A DNA stretch of 64,000 nucleotides from Paralithodes platypus (Eukaryota > Arthropoda > Malacostraca > Decapoda > Lithodidae), in NCBI GenBank assembly GCA_032716605.1, contig CM064523.1, positions 40,207,526-40,271,525 of the forward strand. The letters run 5' to 3'. Numbering within the stretch: the first letter of the stretch is position 1; each line of letters opens with the position of its first letter. The notes under the pieces were generated by a model. The model saw nothing but the letters and a program-made list of their open reading frames with translations, searched no databases and had not been told where the DNA came from. Below, piece by piece: positions 46,301-56,330 of this stretch. The position numbers and the translations under genes were made by a program.

Positions 46301-47745
46301 TTGATTTCAATTTGAGCTGCCGTGAAGTTGTTTTCAGGTGACTGCAATCTTGGTATTGATGTTGTGTCTCTTACTTCAGGGGTGACAGCAACAATTATAC
46401 CCATACCATGGTATGTTCCTCGCCCATCAAGCGTACGCAAGTTGTGATCAACATTGTCTGCAACGAACTGTCCAAACCTGCCTGCAGTGGATATGTTGGT
46501 GCCCCTGAAATTGGCAGCACACTTCGAAAACCTCAAAACTTCTGCGTAAGGCAGACAGAAGCCGTGGCTGTGTAAACTGTCCACAAGAAAGCGGGAACCA
46601 AAGTGCTGGTGCATTTGAACCGCCAATCCATACTGAATGGGTGCTACAATGGCCCTTGGTCTGGTAAGTTGCACGATACTTTGTCCAATTGATGCAACTT
46701 CAAGATCACATGACTTGCCACTGAACGTCTCTTGCAGCAATATACGAAGGGACTGAGGAACGTACGCCACATTCTTTTCCAGCGACCGGAGTTCAGAAGG
46801 ATCTGGATAGAAATCTCTACAAGTATCAATGTTCTTTATATCTGCTTTGATCAACCGTGCCGCAGCCCTGACTATCTTTCTTTGTTCTGCTTCCTCATCA
46901 TCAGTCTGTGGTGAGTCTTTGAATTGTTGCAAAATCTTTGCAGCACTTTCTTTGACAGTTACAACATCGCTGCGTCCATGCACGTTACTAATAACCAGTT
47001 CATCCCCAAAATATGAAATAAGTTTCTGTTTCATGTATTTTACACTATACGCTTCAACATCAGGGCACAACTGGGACATTCTATCAACGAGATCAACCAC
47101 TGTAGTCTGTTCATCATCATTGCCACTGACTAGGTCCTCGATTGCCAGTAGAAATGCTTCCTCTCGTGAGGCATCTACTTTGCGACCCTTGCGAGGAGGT
47201 TCACTGTCTGCGGAATCACGATATTTGGAGGGGATCTGCCTATGTGTCTGGAAATTTGAGCTGCACTGCTTGTGATATATTGCGTCAGCTGCTGGAAGAT
47301 CGCGTGCAAAGTTAATTCGGCCTCTAACAGTGTCAGCCCACTCATCAGCCCTGGCATCACATGCAGAAAGTATTGTCCTTTGAAAGTTGAAGGTGCGTAC
47401 TGGATACACTTCTTCTGAATCATGCTTTGTGTCCAAATAGATTTTTGTACCACAAAAAAAGCAGTTCTCTGTAAAACAAAAGTCTGGTGTCTGAGAACGA
47501 AGAGCAGGTTTTTCAGGACGTTTCTTCTGCTTCCCAGGAATTCTATTTGGCTTCGTATTGACATGCTTCTTTCGGCAATCAATGTGCACCGTTTGGCCCT
47601 CGGACACGGTAATTGATGGCGTTCCACGTTCAGTACTGGCCTTGTTGATAGTATCTGCTCCCTTCGCCCTCAGCTTGACTGTTTCTCCTTCGTCTAACGT
47701 GTTTGAGCAAATGCCGCAGGGATTATGCACCACCTCTTCTTCCAT
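43393..47745 (-). CDS. Large Academ-like transposase with XPG-like nuclease and CXC motif
   Basis: The ATG at 47745 opens 1,450 codons without a stop. Codons upstream to 47874 follow a likely splice acceptor (TTTCAACAG) and look non-coding. Residues 9-60 and about 90-100 have paired cysteines (CGICSNT, CFFCGT). A conserved block at about 545-640 (MLTFDQPLYWKA, LGGFHSVMSFLGCMGHVM) is a candidate transposase core, not proven. Residues about 1095-1290 look like an XPG/FEN1/PIN nuclease: VVVFDGYKSG, APADADVMIAKK, GEDTDLLVLL, LCGCDTTSRLYGIGKG. Residues about 1397-1435 form a CXC motif (CQCKGNCDTQRCSCKRN). The intact frame suggests recent activity. A domesticated gene is the alternative, but the flanking inverted repeats argue for a transposon. 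Confidence 0.8.
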   Translation of the reverse strand: MEEEVVHNPCGICSNTLDEGETVKLRAKGADTINKASTERGTPSITVSEGQTVHIDCRKKHVNTKPNRIPGKQKKRPEKPALRSQTPDFCFTENCFFCGTKIYLDTKHDSEEVYPVRTFNFQRTILSACDARADEWADTVRGRINFARDLPAADAIYHKQCSSNFQTHRQIPSKYRDSADSEPPRKGRKVDASREEAFLLAIEDLVSGNDDEQTTVVDLVDRMSQLCPDVEAYSVKYMKQKLISYFGDELVISNVHGRSDVVTVKESAAKILQQFKDSPQTDDEEAEQRKIVRAAARLIKADIKNIDTCRDFYPDPSELRSLEKNVAYVPQSLRILLQETFSGKSCDLEVASIGQSIVQLTRPRAIVAPIQYGLAVQMHQHFGSRFLVDSLHSHGFCLPYAEVLRFSKCAANFRGTNISTAGRFGQFVADNVDHNLRTLDGRGTYHGMGIIVAVTPEVRDTTSIPRLQSPENNFTAAQIEIKYYRSVRKKGGPLEFRKLDPISASDKLENLDILWKTSWLLRPKRPGWSGLMQSVCHGPHPGKSSVHFLPMIDMDPTDMSCIYSTLHFVAAESHRQGTTPMLTFDQPLYWKAKTIIVHEKEGSELKPIVLNLGGFHSVMSFLGCMGHVMEASGLKEVLELIYAENAVTQMLSGKAYARAIRGHFLVDTALSSIVLGRAYGVNLSMVDEESDACKDFQEAADLLDKLLREDVSPDEVCSKDVFNRISEKLKAEKSSLAEHKMGKLWIQYMDMIDLLRRFLRALRMGDFLLYLGTLQEMLPYFAACGHNNYAKSAHVYIQDMIELEQLNPDMFCQLNSGLFVIRRSDRLWAGLPSDLVIEQVLMRSLKTNGGLTRGRGMEETQRLRWLLAMPACTEVSEVMQELTGKHFHTSEQHKEMTEARRERDRKDTEKVLAFFKDYDPFQESNELRNIANGVTGPASANPHLLYEVGMNIVQKMEGSNAFDFSFRKKDQVESLGAKVTISAEKVPIDPQLLFQRLLIFANNRDLGVEEVFAYELSSYPTALFDKWGRLREANKPQLGDEIAAVVPKSSLESFEEERTVTHVLDGGSLLQRIPWKKGDTFEDIASMYMKHVSKNFLNPVVVFDGYKSGPTTKDMTHNRRSKGVFGQKVMFTPTMPLRSKKENFLSNSDNKQNFIDLLCETFKANGIDCVNAPADADVMIAKKGIEHARETVTYVIGEDTDLLVLLCHYAERGMNDLYFKSSKEGGKCWHINSVAEALGESICRVLPVVHALCGCDTTSRLYGIGKGAALRKVREDNGFLKCIEAFCCQSGSKDVISSAGEKALVYLYGGKGNDTLDGLRKTKFCNKVAKSSTTVEVHSLPPTTDAAKYHSFRVYCQVQEWMGNCVDPEKWGWCLRKGQLEPKTMDSPVAPDSLLKLVRCQCKGNCDTQRCSCKRNELECSSACGQCKGLCQNRNFDASTDDPSEYELLS

Positions 47746-47847
47746 GGCTTCGGTAGATGTCGCACCAATCTGTTGAAACAAGAAACAAGATGATGGGATT
47801 AGTATAGGCCTAGGCAAAATGTAATAGACAATAATGTGCAGTAAAGG

Positions 47848-48212
47848 TAGGGCTTGACCTAGAACAAATTGCAATAGAAGGTTTTTTGGCTGTAAAGTTT
47901 TTTGGCTGTAAATTAACCACTTTCCAGGTGTCCAAAAGTTGGAGACTTTTTATATGTTCATCAGAGGGACCTAATAAACAAGTTAAAGCCAAAAAACGTT
48001 GTTTGTAATACATTTATAGGGTCTAGGAGCAACCAGAAAAAAGTTATCTGCAAATTGAAGCTTTGGACGGCGGCCATCTTGAATTTATGCAAATTAACCA
48101 CTTTCCCGGTGTCCAAAAGTTGGAGACTTTTTATATGTTCATCAGAGGGACCTAATAAACAAGTTAAAGCCAAAAAACCTTCTATTGCAATTTGTTCTAA
48201 GTCCAGCCCTAC
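47848..48212 (-). repeat. Right long inverted repeat, itself bounded by two ends
   Basis: The outer edge inward reads GTAGGGCTGGACTTAGAAC and the inner edge reads GTAGGGCTTGACCTAGAAC, so this 365-bp unit is a complete palindrome-ended element. It matches the left repeat inverted. It may be a separate MITE of the same family or the true right terminus. Confidence 0.75.
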
Positions 48213-48580
48213 TTTGACTGGTCTATTAGCATCGTACGACTATGCTATCTGCTATTTGAACCAAGTAAACATGGGGTGTAGGCTTAGAGCAGTGCTTCTT
48301 CAGGGCTCATTAATGAGGCTGAAGGTCATTTGCAAAGAAATGGCCTTCAACCTTCTCAGCAACTCCCCTGGCATACCTCTCCTTATCATTCTGAAGGAAA
48401 GCCCTTGCCCTACAGGACAGTGTTCTGTGCTGGATCCGGACTCCAGTCAGTTTGGCAACACGACTCTCCTCTAGAATGTTCAAGGACTAGCCTGATAAAA
48501 GAAAACCCTCCTTGACCTTGACTTAACTCCAACATGTTCAACCAATGCCACAAGCGCCTCAAGTTTGAAGCTATCTCACA
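48213..48580. other. Unassigned DNA
   Basis: Two overlapping short frames (48055-48474 and 48410-48607 minus) show no recognisable motif. I see no supported gene. Confidence 0.4.
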
Positions 48581-48748
48581 GTTCCACAAGGCCCTCCAGG
48601 GAATCACAGTTCCACAAGGCCCTCCAGGGAATCACAGTTCCACAAGGCCCTCCAGGGAATCACAGTTCCACAAGGCCCTCCAGGGAATCACAGTTCCACA
48701 AGGCCCTCCAGGGAATCACAGTTCCACAAGGCCCTCCAGGGAATCAAG
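48581..48748. repeat. Six perfect copies of a 28-bp tandem repeat
   Basis: The unit starts GTTCCACAAGGCCCTCC and ends GGGAATCACA. Copies start every 28 bp from 48581 to 48721; only the end of the last differs. Because 28 is not a multiple of 3, all plus frames stay open and give collagen-like peptides. There are no spacers, so it is a minisatellite. Confidence 0.95.
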
Positions 48749-50200
48749 TACTTCAACCATTTTGAAACAAGCACTGCTATGCTCCCTTACACATTCCCCG
48801 CTCCTGAGCTTCTTAAGATGAACACATAGCAGACAACAAATTGATATATTTCTGGGGTTAAGGCAGAGCTTTTGAGTAGCAACAACAAGTTTTTGTTTAG
48901 TAGCACATAGACCAGCACTCGTTCACACCCTTCAGTTCTGTAGGATTTTCCATTGAGTGTCAACAAGAGTGTGATCAATATCTTTCATAGAATATTCAGA
49001 ATTGAAATAATAAGTCCAGTTATGTATTGTATGCTTAGACACTGGACATATTTTGCAACTTCCTGGAACTTAGTTAGTTCAGAAAGAGAATATTATCAAT
49101 TCTGCATAAGGAAAATTATATCAATCAACTGCATACCGGACCAAGGTTACTCAGTTTGTCTGTCTGTATGTCCATCCAATATCTCTTCCTAGGGTTATAA
49201 TTATAGATTCTTACAATCATATTATACATGCATTTAGATGATCCGTGCAGATGTCAGTCAATTAAGGAAATAGATATTACTCAAAGATTAAGGCCAATCA
49301 TGAAAAAACAAATCCGAACACGGGCTAGTGTCCCCCCTCCCCCCCAAATAGCCTACCTCTTGCCTCCCATCCCAGTTCGAGTTTTTCTTCGAAGCTTTGG
49401 AGTCATAACGAATCTTCTCATGTGTTTAATCATCTGCTCGGCCATGGTGCTATCTTCGTCTGTCATAGTGATTTTATTTACCTTATAATATCACATAAAT
49501 ATGGATTGTCGTTATTTAGGTGTGTCTCTGCCTTTGTTATTTTATACTCGTTAAGTCCAAGTGACGTAAATTGTTTGTTTTGGGTACCATTAGATGATTT
49601 TAAATATTCATTAGTGAACACCGTATACTTGTATGTCTACAGCTACGTAAAATCGTCAAACTTCAACCATAAAACTGATAGACATATTTCGTTAGTACTC
49701 TGTGATACTAGTAACGTAATGAGGTATTTCTATTGAAACAGTAAATTGCGCAGGAACAATTTTTTCCCATTCAAACAGTTTCACGAACGATTAAATTACC
49801 TATAGCAGTGTTCGGATACCTGACCCTGACTTGAGATTCATTATTTTACCTCTTGGTCATCGTTACAAATGGTGCATTTCTTTTTACGCTACTTGGATTA
49901 TAATACTTAGCAGTTTTCTTCTAATTGCAAAATATCATTACCAATTTTATGTTACTTTGATTTTGTAATTATTCATACGTAATTAGGTCATTAGATATCT
50001 CCTCTTTACCTTTTTTACTTGGTAATCATTCATATTATGTATCATATGTTTTGTGCTGAGCTCAGAACCCTGTTTTGCTACATTTCTAAATAACCATTTA
50101 TCTCCGTTACAATATATTTTGGGTAAAAATAGAATAGAAATATGTGTATTATATATTTTGATCAATGTGGTCGTCATACTCTGGCAGTGTTGTTTTAAAA
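48749..50200. other. Unassigned AT-rich intergenic DNA
   Basis: I see no gene or recognised repeat. Open frames are short and lack motifs. Confidence 0.5.
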
Positions 50201-50204
50201 CACC

Positions 50205-50626
<422 letters not shown>

Positions 50627-50682
50627 GAAGTGAAACACCAGGGTGTGATAGAAGAACACGTTCATCTTGTCTATATTTATTG

Positions 50683-50722
50683 CAACGTTTCGGAGACACA
50701 CTTACTCCATCATCAGGCAAAT
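50683..50722 (-). ncRNA. Hammerhead-like ribozyme core
   Basis: On the minus strand CTGATGA (50710-50716) is followed by a hairpin that can pair GGAG with CTCC around a 10-base loop, then GAAAC (50687-50691). This is the conserved core order of hammerhead ribozymes, which are known in Penelope-like elements. The third stem and the cleavage site are not clear (GTTGCAATAAATA follows), so self-cleavage is unproven. Confidence 0.5.
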
Positions 50723-50839
50723 CTAAAACTAACAGATACACACACTTGTAAGAAAACACTAGTACCATAGTGAATTACAATAATTTCATAAAGCCTAAGA
50801 AAAATGACATAGTATGAAAATATGAATAAAGACTATGGT

Positions 50840-51450
50840 TTCCGATAAACATTAGTCACTAACGAATTGTCAATCCTAATTATGTTTACACCTAGAAAAG
50901 GTAAAGAATTATTCTGTTCAACCTTTGACGTAACTTCTATGATAGTGTGTTTCAAGTTTAGGTAATTTAAATAACAGTCGTATCATGTCAGGAGTCTTTT
51001 AAATCAGAAAGGTATCATCAATGTATCTTCGGTAAAATAGAGGCCTTAAATGCTGTGGACATTCATTTATCCATTGGTTTCATAAAAGCTCAGGCAAATA
51101 TTACTTAGGGTGGGGGATAACGGATTTCCCAGGGCTAGCTCTATATTCAAACCAAAAATGAGGTCAGTCTCCTTAGAAAGTTGATCTATAAAAATGTTTA
51201 CGGTCTAATTAAGAGGAATGTTTGAGGACAGGGATTTCATGTCAAAACTACCCATTATGCATTCTTCAACCTTAAGGTCAGTCATTTCTTTAACGAACGA
51301 AAATATGTCCTAATAAGTGTAGTATTTGTAGTGATTGGTTGTAAAATAGGGACAAGGAATTTAGCTACATTATAATTGTATATTCCTATGGCTGATAATA
51401 TTGGTCTGAGAGGGCATCCTGTGTTAAGCACTTTTGGAAGTCTGTACATG
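50840..51450 (-). pseudogene. Penelope-like reverse transcriptase fragment
   Basis: From right to left the minus strand encodes GIMYRLPKVLNTGCPLRPI, VAKFLVPILQPITTNTT, then in shifted frames pieces resembling the DMKSLF.NIPL and LALGNPLSPTLSNI motifs and VEQNNSLPFLGV. These are in the family's order, with motifs of the palm readable. At least five stops or frame changes are present. The open frame at 51282-51734 runs into the inserted element at 51456. Confidence 0.75.
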
Positions 51451-51730
51451 ATTCCTTTTTTTTTTTTTTTTAAAGACCTCCGTCTACGTATTGTGAAAAA
51501 CCGGCAAATTACGGGGTTGAGTGAGTGAACAGTGAGAGACAGTGAAATGTATGAGGATACATGTTTTTTATAATACGTGTTGCTAGCCCCAAACGCGCGA
51601 GCAACTGTGGCTTTCAACCATCCTACACATCCCCTTTTATTTATGTACATCAAACATGTTAAAAACAAATAAAGTTTATTTTTATACCCTACCATGGAAA
51701 GACTACGGATACACCACTCCTGCCCGGGCC

Positions 51731-52489
51731 TCACACAGTGGCATGGCCCAGTCGTACTGAGTTCATGACGCTGGTGGCATTGCCCCGGAGGATAGCCATC
51801 CCTAGTCTTTGCTTGAGCCAGAGGGTTTCCCGGGGTTCTCCTGAAACTTCTCTGATTTTACGGCCTATTTCATTCACCCTATTAAGGGTGGTAGGGCCGA
51901 AGACTCCTGAAGTTTCGAATGCCAGAGGCTCGAACTGATGACTTTTGGCGATGGCTTGATATTTTTCTCGCTTTCTACTTTCTGCTATCCGGGCGGTTTC
52001 ACCTGCTTCGTCGGCGTTTCTGGCGATGTTGGTTATGGAGAAAGTGTCAACACATGTGGCATCCCACACGAGGTACCGGCCATTCTTGTAAGGGAAAGTG
52101 GTCATCCCAACTGGCCGTTTGTCGTCTTCTCTGAGAAGTCCATGTGGTTCAAGGATTGATGCACGGTTAACACTCTGCAGGGCCCGTTTTATGACATCAT
52201 TTAGTGCAGAGTGTCTTGGCAGGCGGCCTGTGCTGTGATTACATGACAAGGTATGGTGACCTTCAGCATCCATCCCCCCACCACACTTGCAAGTGTGTGG
52301 GTGACAAACTGCCGCACCCACTCTGAGCGCGATGGCAACCCGGAGCGCTTCAGCATCCAAGTGAGTTCCAAGAGGTGGGATGGGGATGGCATGTAACCAC
52401 AAGCGGCTGCCTGGAGGCGTGCTTTTGCAGCCTGGTCTGCATTGGTTAGGAGATTTTCTTGAGTTTTCTTCGCCGAGATGGTATCCCAC
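51731..52489 (-). pseudogene. RLE-type LINE: C-terminal knuckle and endonuclease-like domain
   Basis: The frame begins in AIPIPPLGTHLD and has a knuckle CKCGGGMDAEGHHTLSCNH, then LPRHSALNDVIKRAL and the nuclease core ending VWDATCVDTFS. In related proteins I recall KRPDG before the core. Here it reads KRPVG, so the first acidic residue of the PD-(D/E)XK pair appears lost. This domain would nick the target DNA; with the change it is probably inactive. Confidence 0.8.
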
Positions 52490-53268
52490 GCTTTCTGCTT
52501 GCTCCTGGAGGTACCCTGGGGCTCCTCCTCTGCTCCTGTACTTTCCTTCCAGGTGTTAATCGCTTCTGCTATGTCCCTATTAAGTGTCATTCCGGGTCGA
52601 GAAGAAAGGATGGACACTACAAGGTCGTTGGTCGCAATAAGGGAAGAGATACAGGCTGGAGAGGAAATATCCGAGGCTCTCCATATGCCCAAGCCCCCGA
52701 GGCGGATAGGAAGAGTGGCTTGTGTCCAGGTCCGATCTTGAAATTCCACGTTGGTGATGCTGGTCACTGCTTCTCGGATTACGTTGTCTAATTCTTGGAG
52801 GCCACCATTGTTCATGTAAGTCATCGATGTGCGCAAAAGGTATTGGAGTTTTGGGATGGAGAAACAATTCTTGAGAAGGGCCAGAGCTGAGTGGGCATCA
52901 ATGTGTATCAGACGACTCACAAGACGTTGAAGCTCCTCCTTTTTACCTTGAAGTGCTGGTGGGATTGCTGCCGGAGATAGTGGGGAACCTAATAGGGTTT
53001 GCTGGTGCTCCTGAAGGATCTTTACATCTGGCAATGTGCCTTGAAATTGGGCCTGAGTGTGTTCTCTTTCTACAGACCCACCCAAGGTTGCATCGTCCAG
53101 CTACCATACATTCAATTCTGACCTTACTTTGTTAGCTGCTGCGTCCACTCCTATTGAGAAAAGAGCAGGACTGCCTGGATCTCCCTGCTGTAACCCGGTC
53201 GCTGATGGGATTACCGTCTCGCCAAAAATCAGGATTGAAGGTTTGGAATAAGCCTGCCAAAGTAGGGG
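52201..53268 (-). pseudogene. RLE-type LINE: RT palm to thumb
   Basis: Codons at 53120-53220 give TGLQQGDPGSPALFSIGVD, followed by the catalytic LDDATLGG box. The tyrosine codon before LDD is a TAG stop (near 53102). The 52201-53085 frame continues with the thumb-like region (LLKNCFSIPKLQYLLRT, ATLPIRLGGLGIW). A frame change near 52480 leads to the endonuclease ORF. Confidence 0.85.
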
Positions 53269-54606
53269 CTACAGAGTGGGGATGTGCTCTCGAGCTGCAC
53301 GGAGGAAGACATCCCTGCAAATGCTGTTGAATGAATTCCGCATGTCAATCTTTAGAAGCACTCGTTTTTCTTGGGCTTGGCTGAGGTAAGTGCGTGTTGC
53401 GTGTACAGCAGCTTCACACCCCCCTGGAGTTCCAAAACCTAGTTGAACTGGTCTTAAGTGTTGACCTAGGCAATTCGAAAGTGGTTTCAAACCCACCTTT
53501 GTGGCAAGGCGGCGGAAGGTGTTCCCTACTGCAATTGGGCGCACACCGCCATCTTTGTTTGCCAGTGCACAGAGTGATGCCACAAAAATTAGTGGTGTGG
53601 CACAGTCAGGTACTTCCCCTCTTAAAACCAGGTTGATAAATTTGGTGAGGGTTTCCAAGAGTGCCTCCCCAGCTGCTCCTGATCCCTGACCCAAGAGGCC
53701 TTTGAGGTGGGCGGGTCGGATACCATCTGGGCCTGCGGCTGAGCCTGCTGGGAATGAAGTCACTGCGGCAACCACCTGCTCCTTCGCGACAACTAAAGGT
53801 TGGGGTATCTGGTCATTTGAGGCTGGGGGGAGGTTTAGGTCCCCAGGTGTAGGTGGGTGCTTTCCTCGTAGGGCTTCAACAACTTCGGTGCCATGATCAG
53901 CAAAACCTTCTGAAGAGGACAACAGTGTGACGGCCCCTTTGATGTCACTATCCGCCAGCTTAGCTGCGACCCTCTTACGTAGCTGTTCAGCCTCTTCTTC
54001 TTCATTGTCCTGTTGCTTCCGGGCCCTGTTTGGTTGCTGTTCGGGGGGGTCCACCAGCCTGCTTGCCTCCATATACTGAGCTGCTTGACGTTTCACTCTA
54101 GTGGCTAGTGAAACCTGGAGATGGTCTTGTATGTTGGTTCTGGGTGGTTTTCGGAGGGCCCCATAAGAGAAACCAAGGAGCCGTGCCCATGCGAGGGGTG
54201 TCTTGAGCTGTAGGGCCTGCTTTATGATGGTTGTAAGGGCCTTCGCCACTTGGATTCTGGCTCCTTTAGGTACCCGGGCAAGGACCTGGATCCGCGCTTT
54301 CCATTTGGTCACAAGTTGGATCAAGTCGGTGTCTGGTGTTGCCCTGGGTGGCCCTGCAGTGGGCCCTGGGCATGAGGGACATTTCCAGTTTGATTGTTCT
54401 CCTGATGCCTTCTTTGTCAACTTAGCATAACCTAAGTGAACAGATCTAAGACAGCCGGAACATTTTCGCGACTTCTTTCTTGCATTGGTTTTTCTGCACG
54501 TAAGACACTTAGTATCCGCTAGGCCATAGTCCTCCAAGATTATCCGTTCCTCTGCCTCTACCAAGCCGACCTCCTGATCTTCCTGTGGTGCTTCCATCTC
54601 TGCCAT
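53269..54606 (-). pseudogene. RLE-type LINE: PHD-like finger and N-terminal RT
   Basis: The ATG at 54606 starts an acidic head, then a PHD-like finger at about residues 33-80 (CLTCRKT, CSGCLRSVH, WKCPSC). The cysteine expected after the H motif is tyrosine (HLGYAK). A basic linker follows, then RT entry motifs: FPAGSAAGPDGIRPAHL, ANKDGGVRPIAVGNTFRRL, QLGFGTPGGCEAAVHATR and KIDMRNSFNSICRD. It ends at a stop; the next RT motifs lie in 53086-53268. Confidence 0.88.
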
Positions 54607-54846
54607 GTCTCCCTTGTTTCAGAAACTCCGGGAAATCTCTCCTGGAACATATCTAGAATATTGCTGTTGTTATTAACCTAAAATTGGTTGTATGCATAAA
54701 AATTCACATGTCATAGTCAACCTTTCTGATGGGCTCATACACGCAATTGGCCTGCGTCTCCTAAAGCTATGTGGTTAAATGTATAAATCCTCGGCATTTG
54801 GCACCGGTACAACTAAAAGATCTTACTAATTAAAAGGAAGCACGCT

Positions 54847-55925
54847 ATTCCTGGTTTGGATCCTGATGGGCGTAAATATGCATATGTATCGATATTGAGC
54901 ACACCATTATTATTTAAGTCCCTGAGTAATCTATTACTCCTGTTCACAAATCAAAGTAACACAGTAAATACAATATCGGTAACACAGGCGAACTTGAAAG
55001 GATCATGCAAAACACTAACTATTGTAATTGTATAATCATGCTTATCCAAAAGGACAACAGCATTTCCCTTATCAGGTCTAGTGACAACTATAGAGGTATC
55101 ACTATTGAAGTTGCTTTAATGTCAAGAACTCGTCCTTGTTGAGAGGAGTTACTCTATTATTGTGAGTGTGTGAATAAAATTAATCAAATGTTATGGTGAC
55201 GATAATAGTCCTTAAAATAGTCAACTCCTTTACCTTTTGGGTCATAGTAGTCACATTGTTCGAATTTCTTATACAACTTTTCAAAACTTAAAATATGGTT
55301 TACAAATTTTGGTTTACCTGGATGAATTGAACACATTAAGCCATTAGATAGAGCTGTCTTTTCAAAGGAGGAGAACATTTTAATTGAGAAGTAAAATATG
55401 ACATTGTCTAATGGTGAATTTGAATGAACATTATATCCAAATGTTCTTAATTAAGAAATCTGCACAAACTCCACTCGATATATTGCTTTACTGTTTATAT
55501 TGTTTATGAACACTTCAAATGATTAAGGTCGATCCATGAAACAATATTCTTGGGTTCAAATAATTCCGTCCATTTTTAAATTTCGGAGCCGTTTTGAGTT
55601 ACTTTTCTTTGTTCTTCAGTTCAGCATTTAAAAAAGAATTGTTGGAATTTTCGGTAAGGCTTAGCATGCTGTAAATTATGGTTAGCGAGTTTGAATTTTA
55701 ATAACCTAGGCACCAGACATTGCTCTTGACAACACTTGAAAAAATGAAGGTTATATTGTAGTTTCTTCAGCTTGAGGTCGTGGTGCTCGTCTTCTCGAAA
55801 CATGGTAAGTACTGGTCGTCCATATCGTTGGGTAGGTATAGCGGCGATAAATTTGTTGTCTGGTAATCGCAGACGTATAAGTAGTAATACCAACACAATG
55901 CTTGTACAAACATTTTTGAACATAT
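54847..55925 (-). pseudogene. Penelope-like element, N-terminal region
   Basis: Frames at 55621-55923 (LKKLQYNLHFFKCCQEQ), 55184-55378 (FEKLYKKFEQCDYYDPKG) and scattered codons to 54850 (PSGSKPGI) are in the order seen upstream of RT in this family. Many stops are present. A TA microsatellite borders the 5' side. Confidence 0.6.
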
Positions 55926-55939
55926 TGTATATGTATGTA

Positions 55940-55956
55940 TGTTATATATATATACA

Positions 55957-56012
<56 letters not shown>
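55940..56012. repeat. TA microsatellite
   Basis: A (TA)n run that overlaps open frames on both strands. Confidence 0.95.
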
Positions 56013-56013
<1 letters not shown>

Positions 56014-56330
56014 TACCCCGGAAAAGGAAAAACCATCAGACAGGAGAGACCGAAGGAGTGGAAGAAGACGGAAGACCAGTCAAGAGAAAGGAACAAGAAG
56101 ACCCGAAGAAAGGAAGGACCAAGATAGAGAAGCCAGCATCCATCATAACACCACAAGGACCAACAGCAGTAGCGAAACTCAGGAACAGCTGAGTCGCTAT
56201 GCTGAAGAAGGACACGCGGAAGGAAGAATACCCACCAACGCCGGGCAAGACGATTCGCCCCACGACCCCCCCTAAAGAGATAATAGTTTTCCTCCAACCC
56301 TTTTGGGAGAACCCCAGACACTGTATATGT
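56013..56330 (+). other. Coding-like fragment, charged protein of unknown origin
   Basis: After the TA run the plus strand reads as a lysine-, arginine- and glutamate-rich peptide (KIPRKRKNHQTGETEGVEE), a stop at 56190, then VAMLKKDTRKEEYPPTP. It may be the ORF1 tail of a retroelement. No family is recognised. Confidence 0.3.

Larger units (their letters stand above)
42914..48212 (-). mobile_element. Academ-like DNA transposon with long inverted repeats
   Basis: A single large ORF (43393-47745, minus) lies between inverted repeats of over 300 bp at 42914-43250 and 47848-48212. Both share ACCTAGAACAAATTGC at or near the outer edge, then a block containing AAGGTTTTTTGGCTTTAACT and CCCTCTGATGAACATATAAA. 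The protein combines an uncharacterised transposase-like central region, an XPG/FEN1-like nuclease and a C-terminal cysteine motif, which I associate with the Academ superfamily. I could not find a matching 3-4 bp target duplication. The left outer edge looks damaged. Confidence 0.65.
51456..54846 (-). mobile_element. LINE with restriction-like endonuclease inserted in Penelope
   Basis: The insertion is flanked by ATTCC (51451-51455 and 54847-54851). Its 3' end on the minus strand is a poly(A) tract (T run at 51456-51471). It encodes a PHD-like finger, reverse transcriptase and a C-terminal domain with a cysteine/histidine knuckle and an endonuclease-like PD-(D/E)XK region. C-terminal placement of the endonuclease separates it from LINEs with an apurinic-type nuclease. 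About 240 bp of leader precede the first ATG. Confidence 0.85.
50640..55925 (-). mobile_element. Penelope-like retroelement split by another retroelement
   Basis: The 3' part at about 50640-51455 and the 5' part at 54847-55925 belong to one minus-strand Penelope-like element. The 5' part has the N-terminal region of the family (LKKLQYNLHFFKCC, later PSGSKPG). The 3' part has the RT start (YRLPKV.NTGCPLRPI). They meet across the inserted LINE when its ATTCC duplication is counted once. A hammerhead-like core lies near the 3' end. Stops and frameshifts are numerous. I did not find a GIY-YIG domain. Confidence 0.75.

Noticed and set aside
43393..47745. Single-copy host gene reading of the large ORF
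   Set aside because: Long inverted repeats on both sides and the transposon-like domain set fit a mobile element better, although domestication cannot be excluded.
48581..48748. CRISPR-like direct repeats
   Set aside because: The repeats are contiguous with no spacers, and the genome is animal.
48534..48821. Collagen-like ORF
   Set aside because: It is produced by a perfect 28-bp tandem repeat open in every plus frame; no start context or domain supports a gene.
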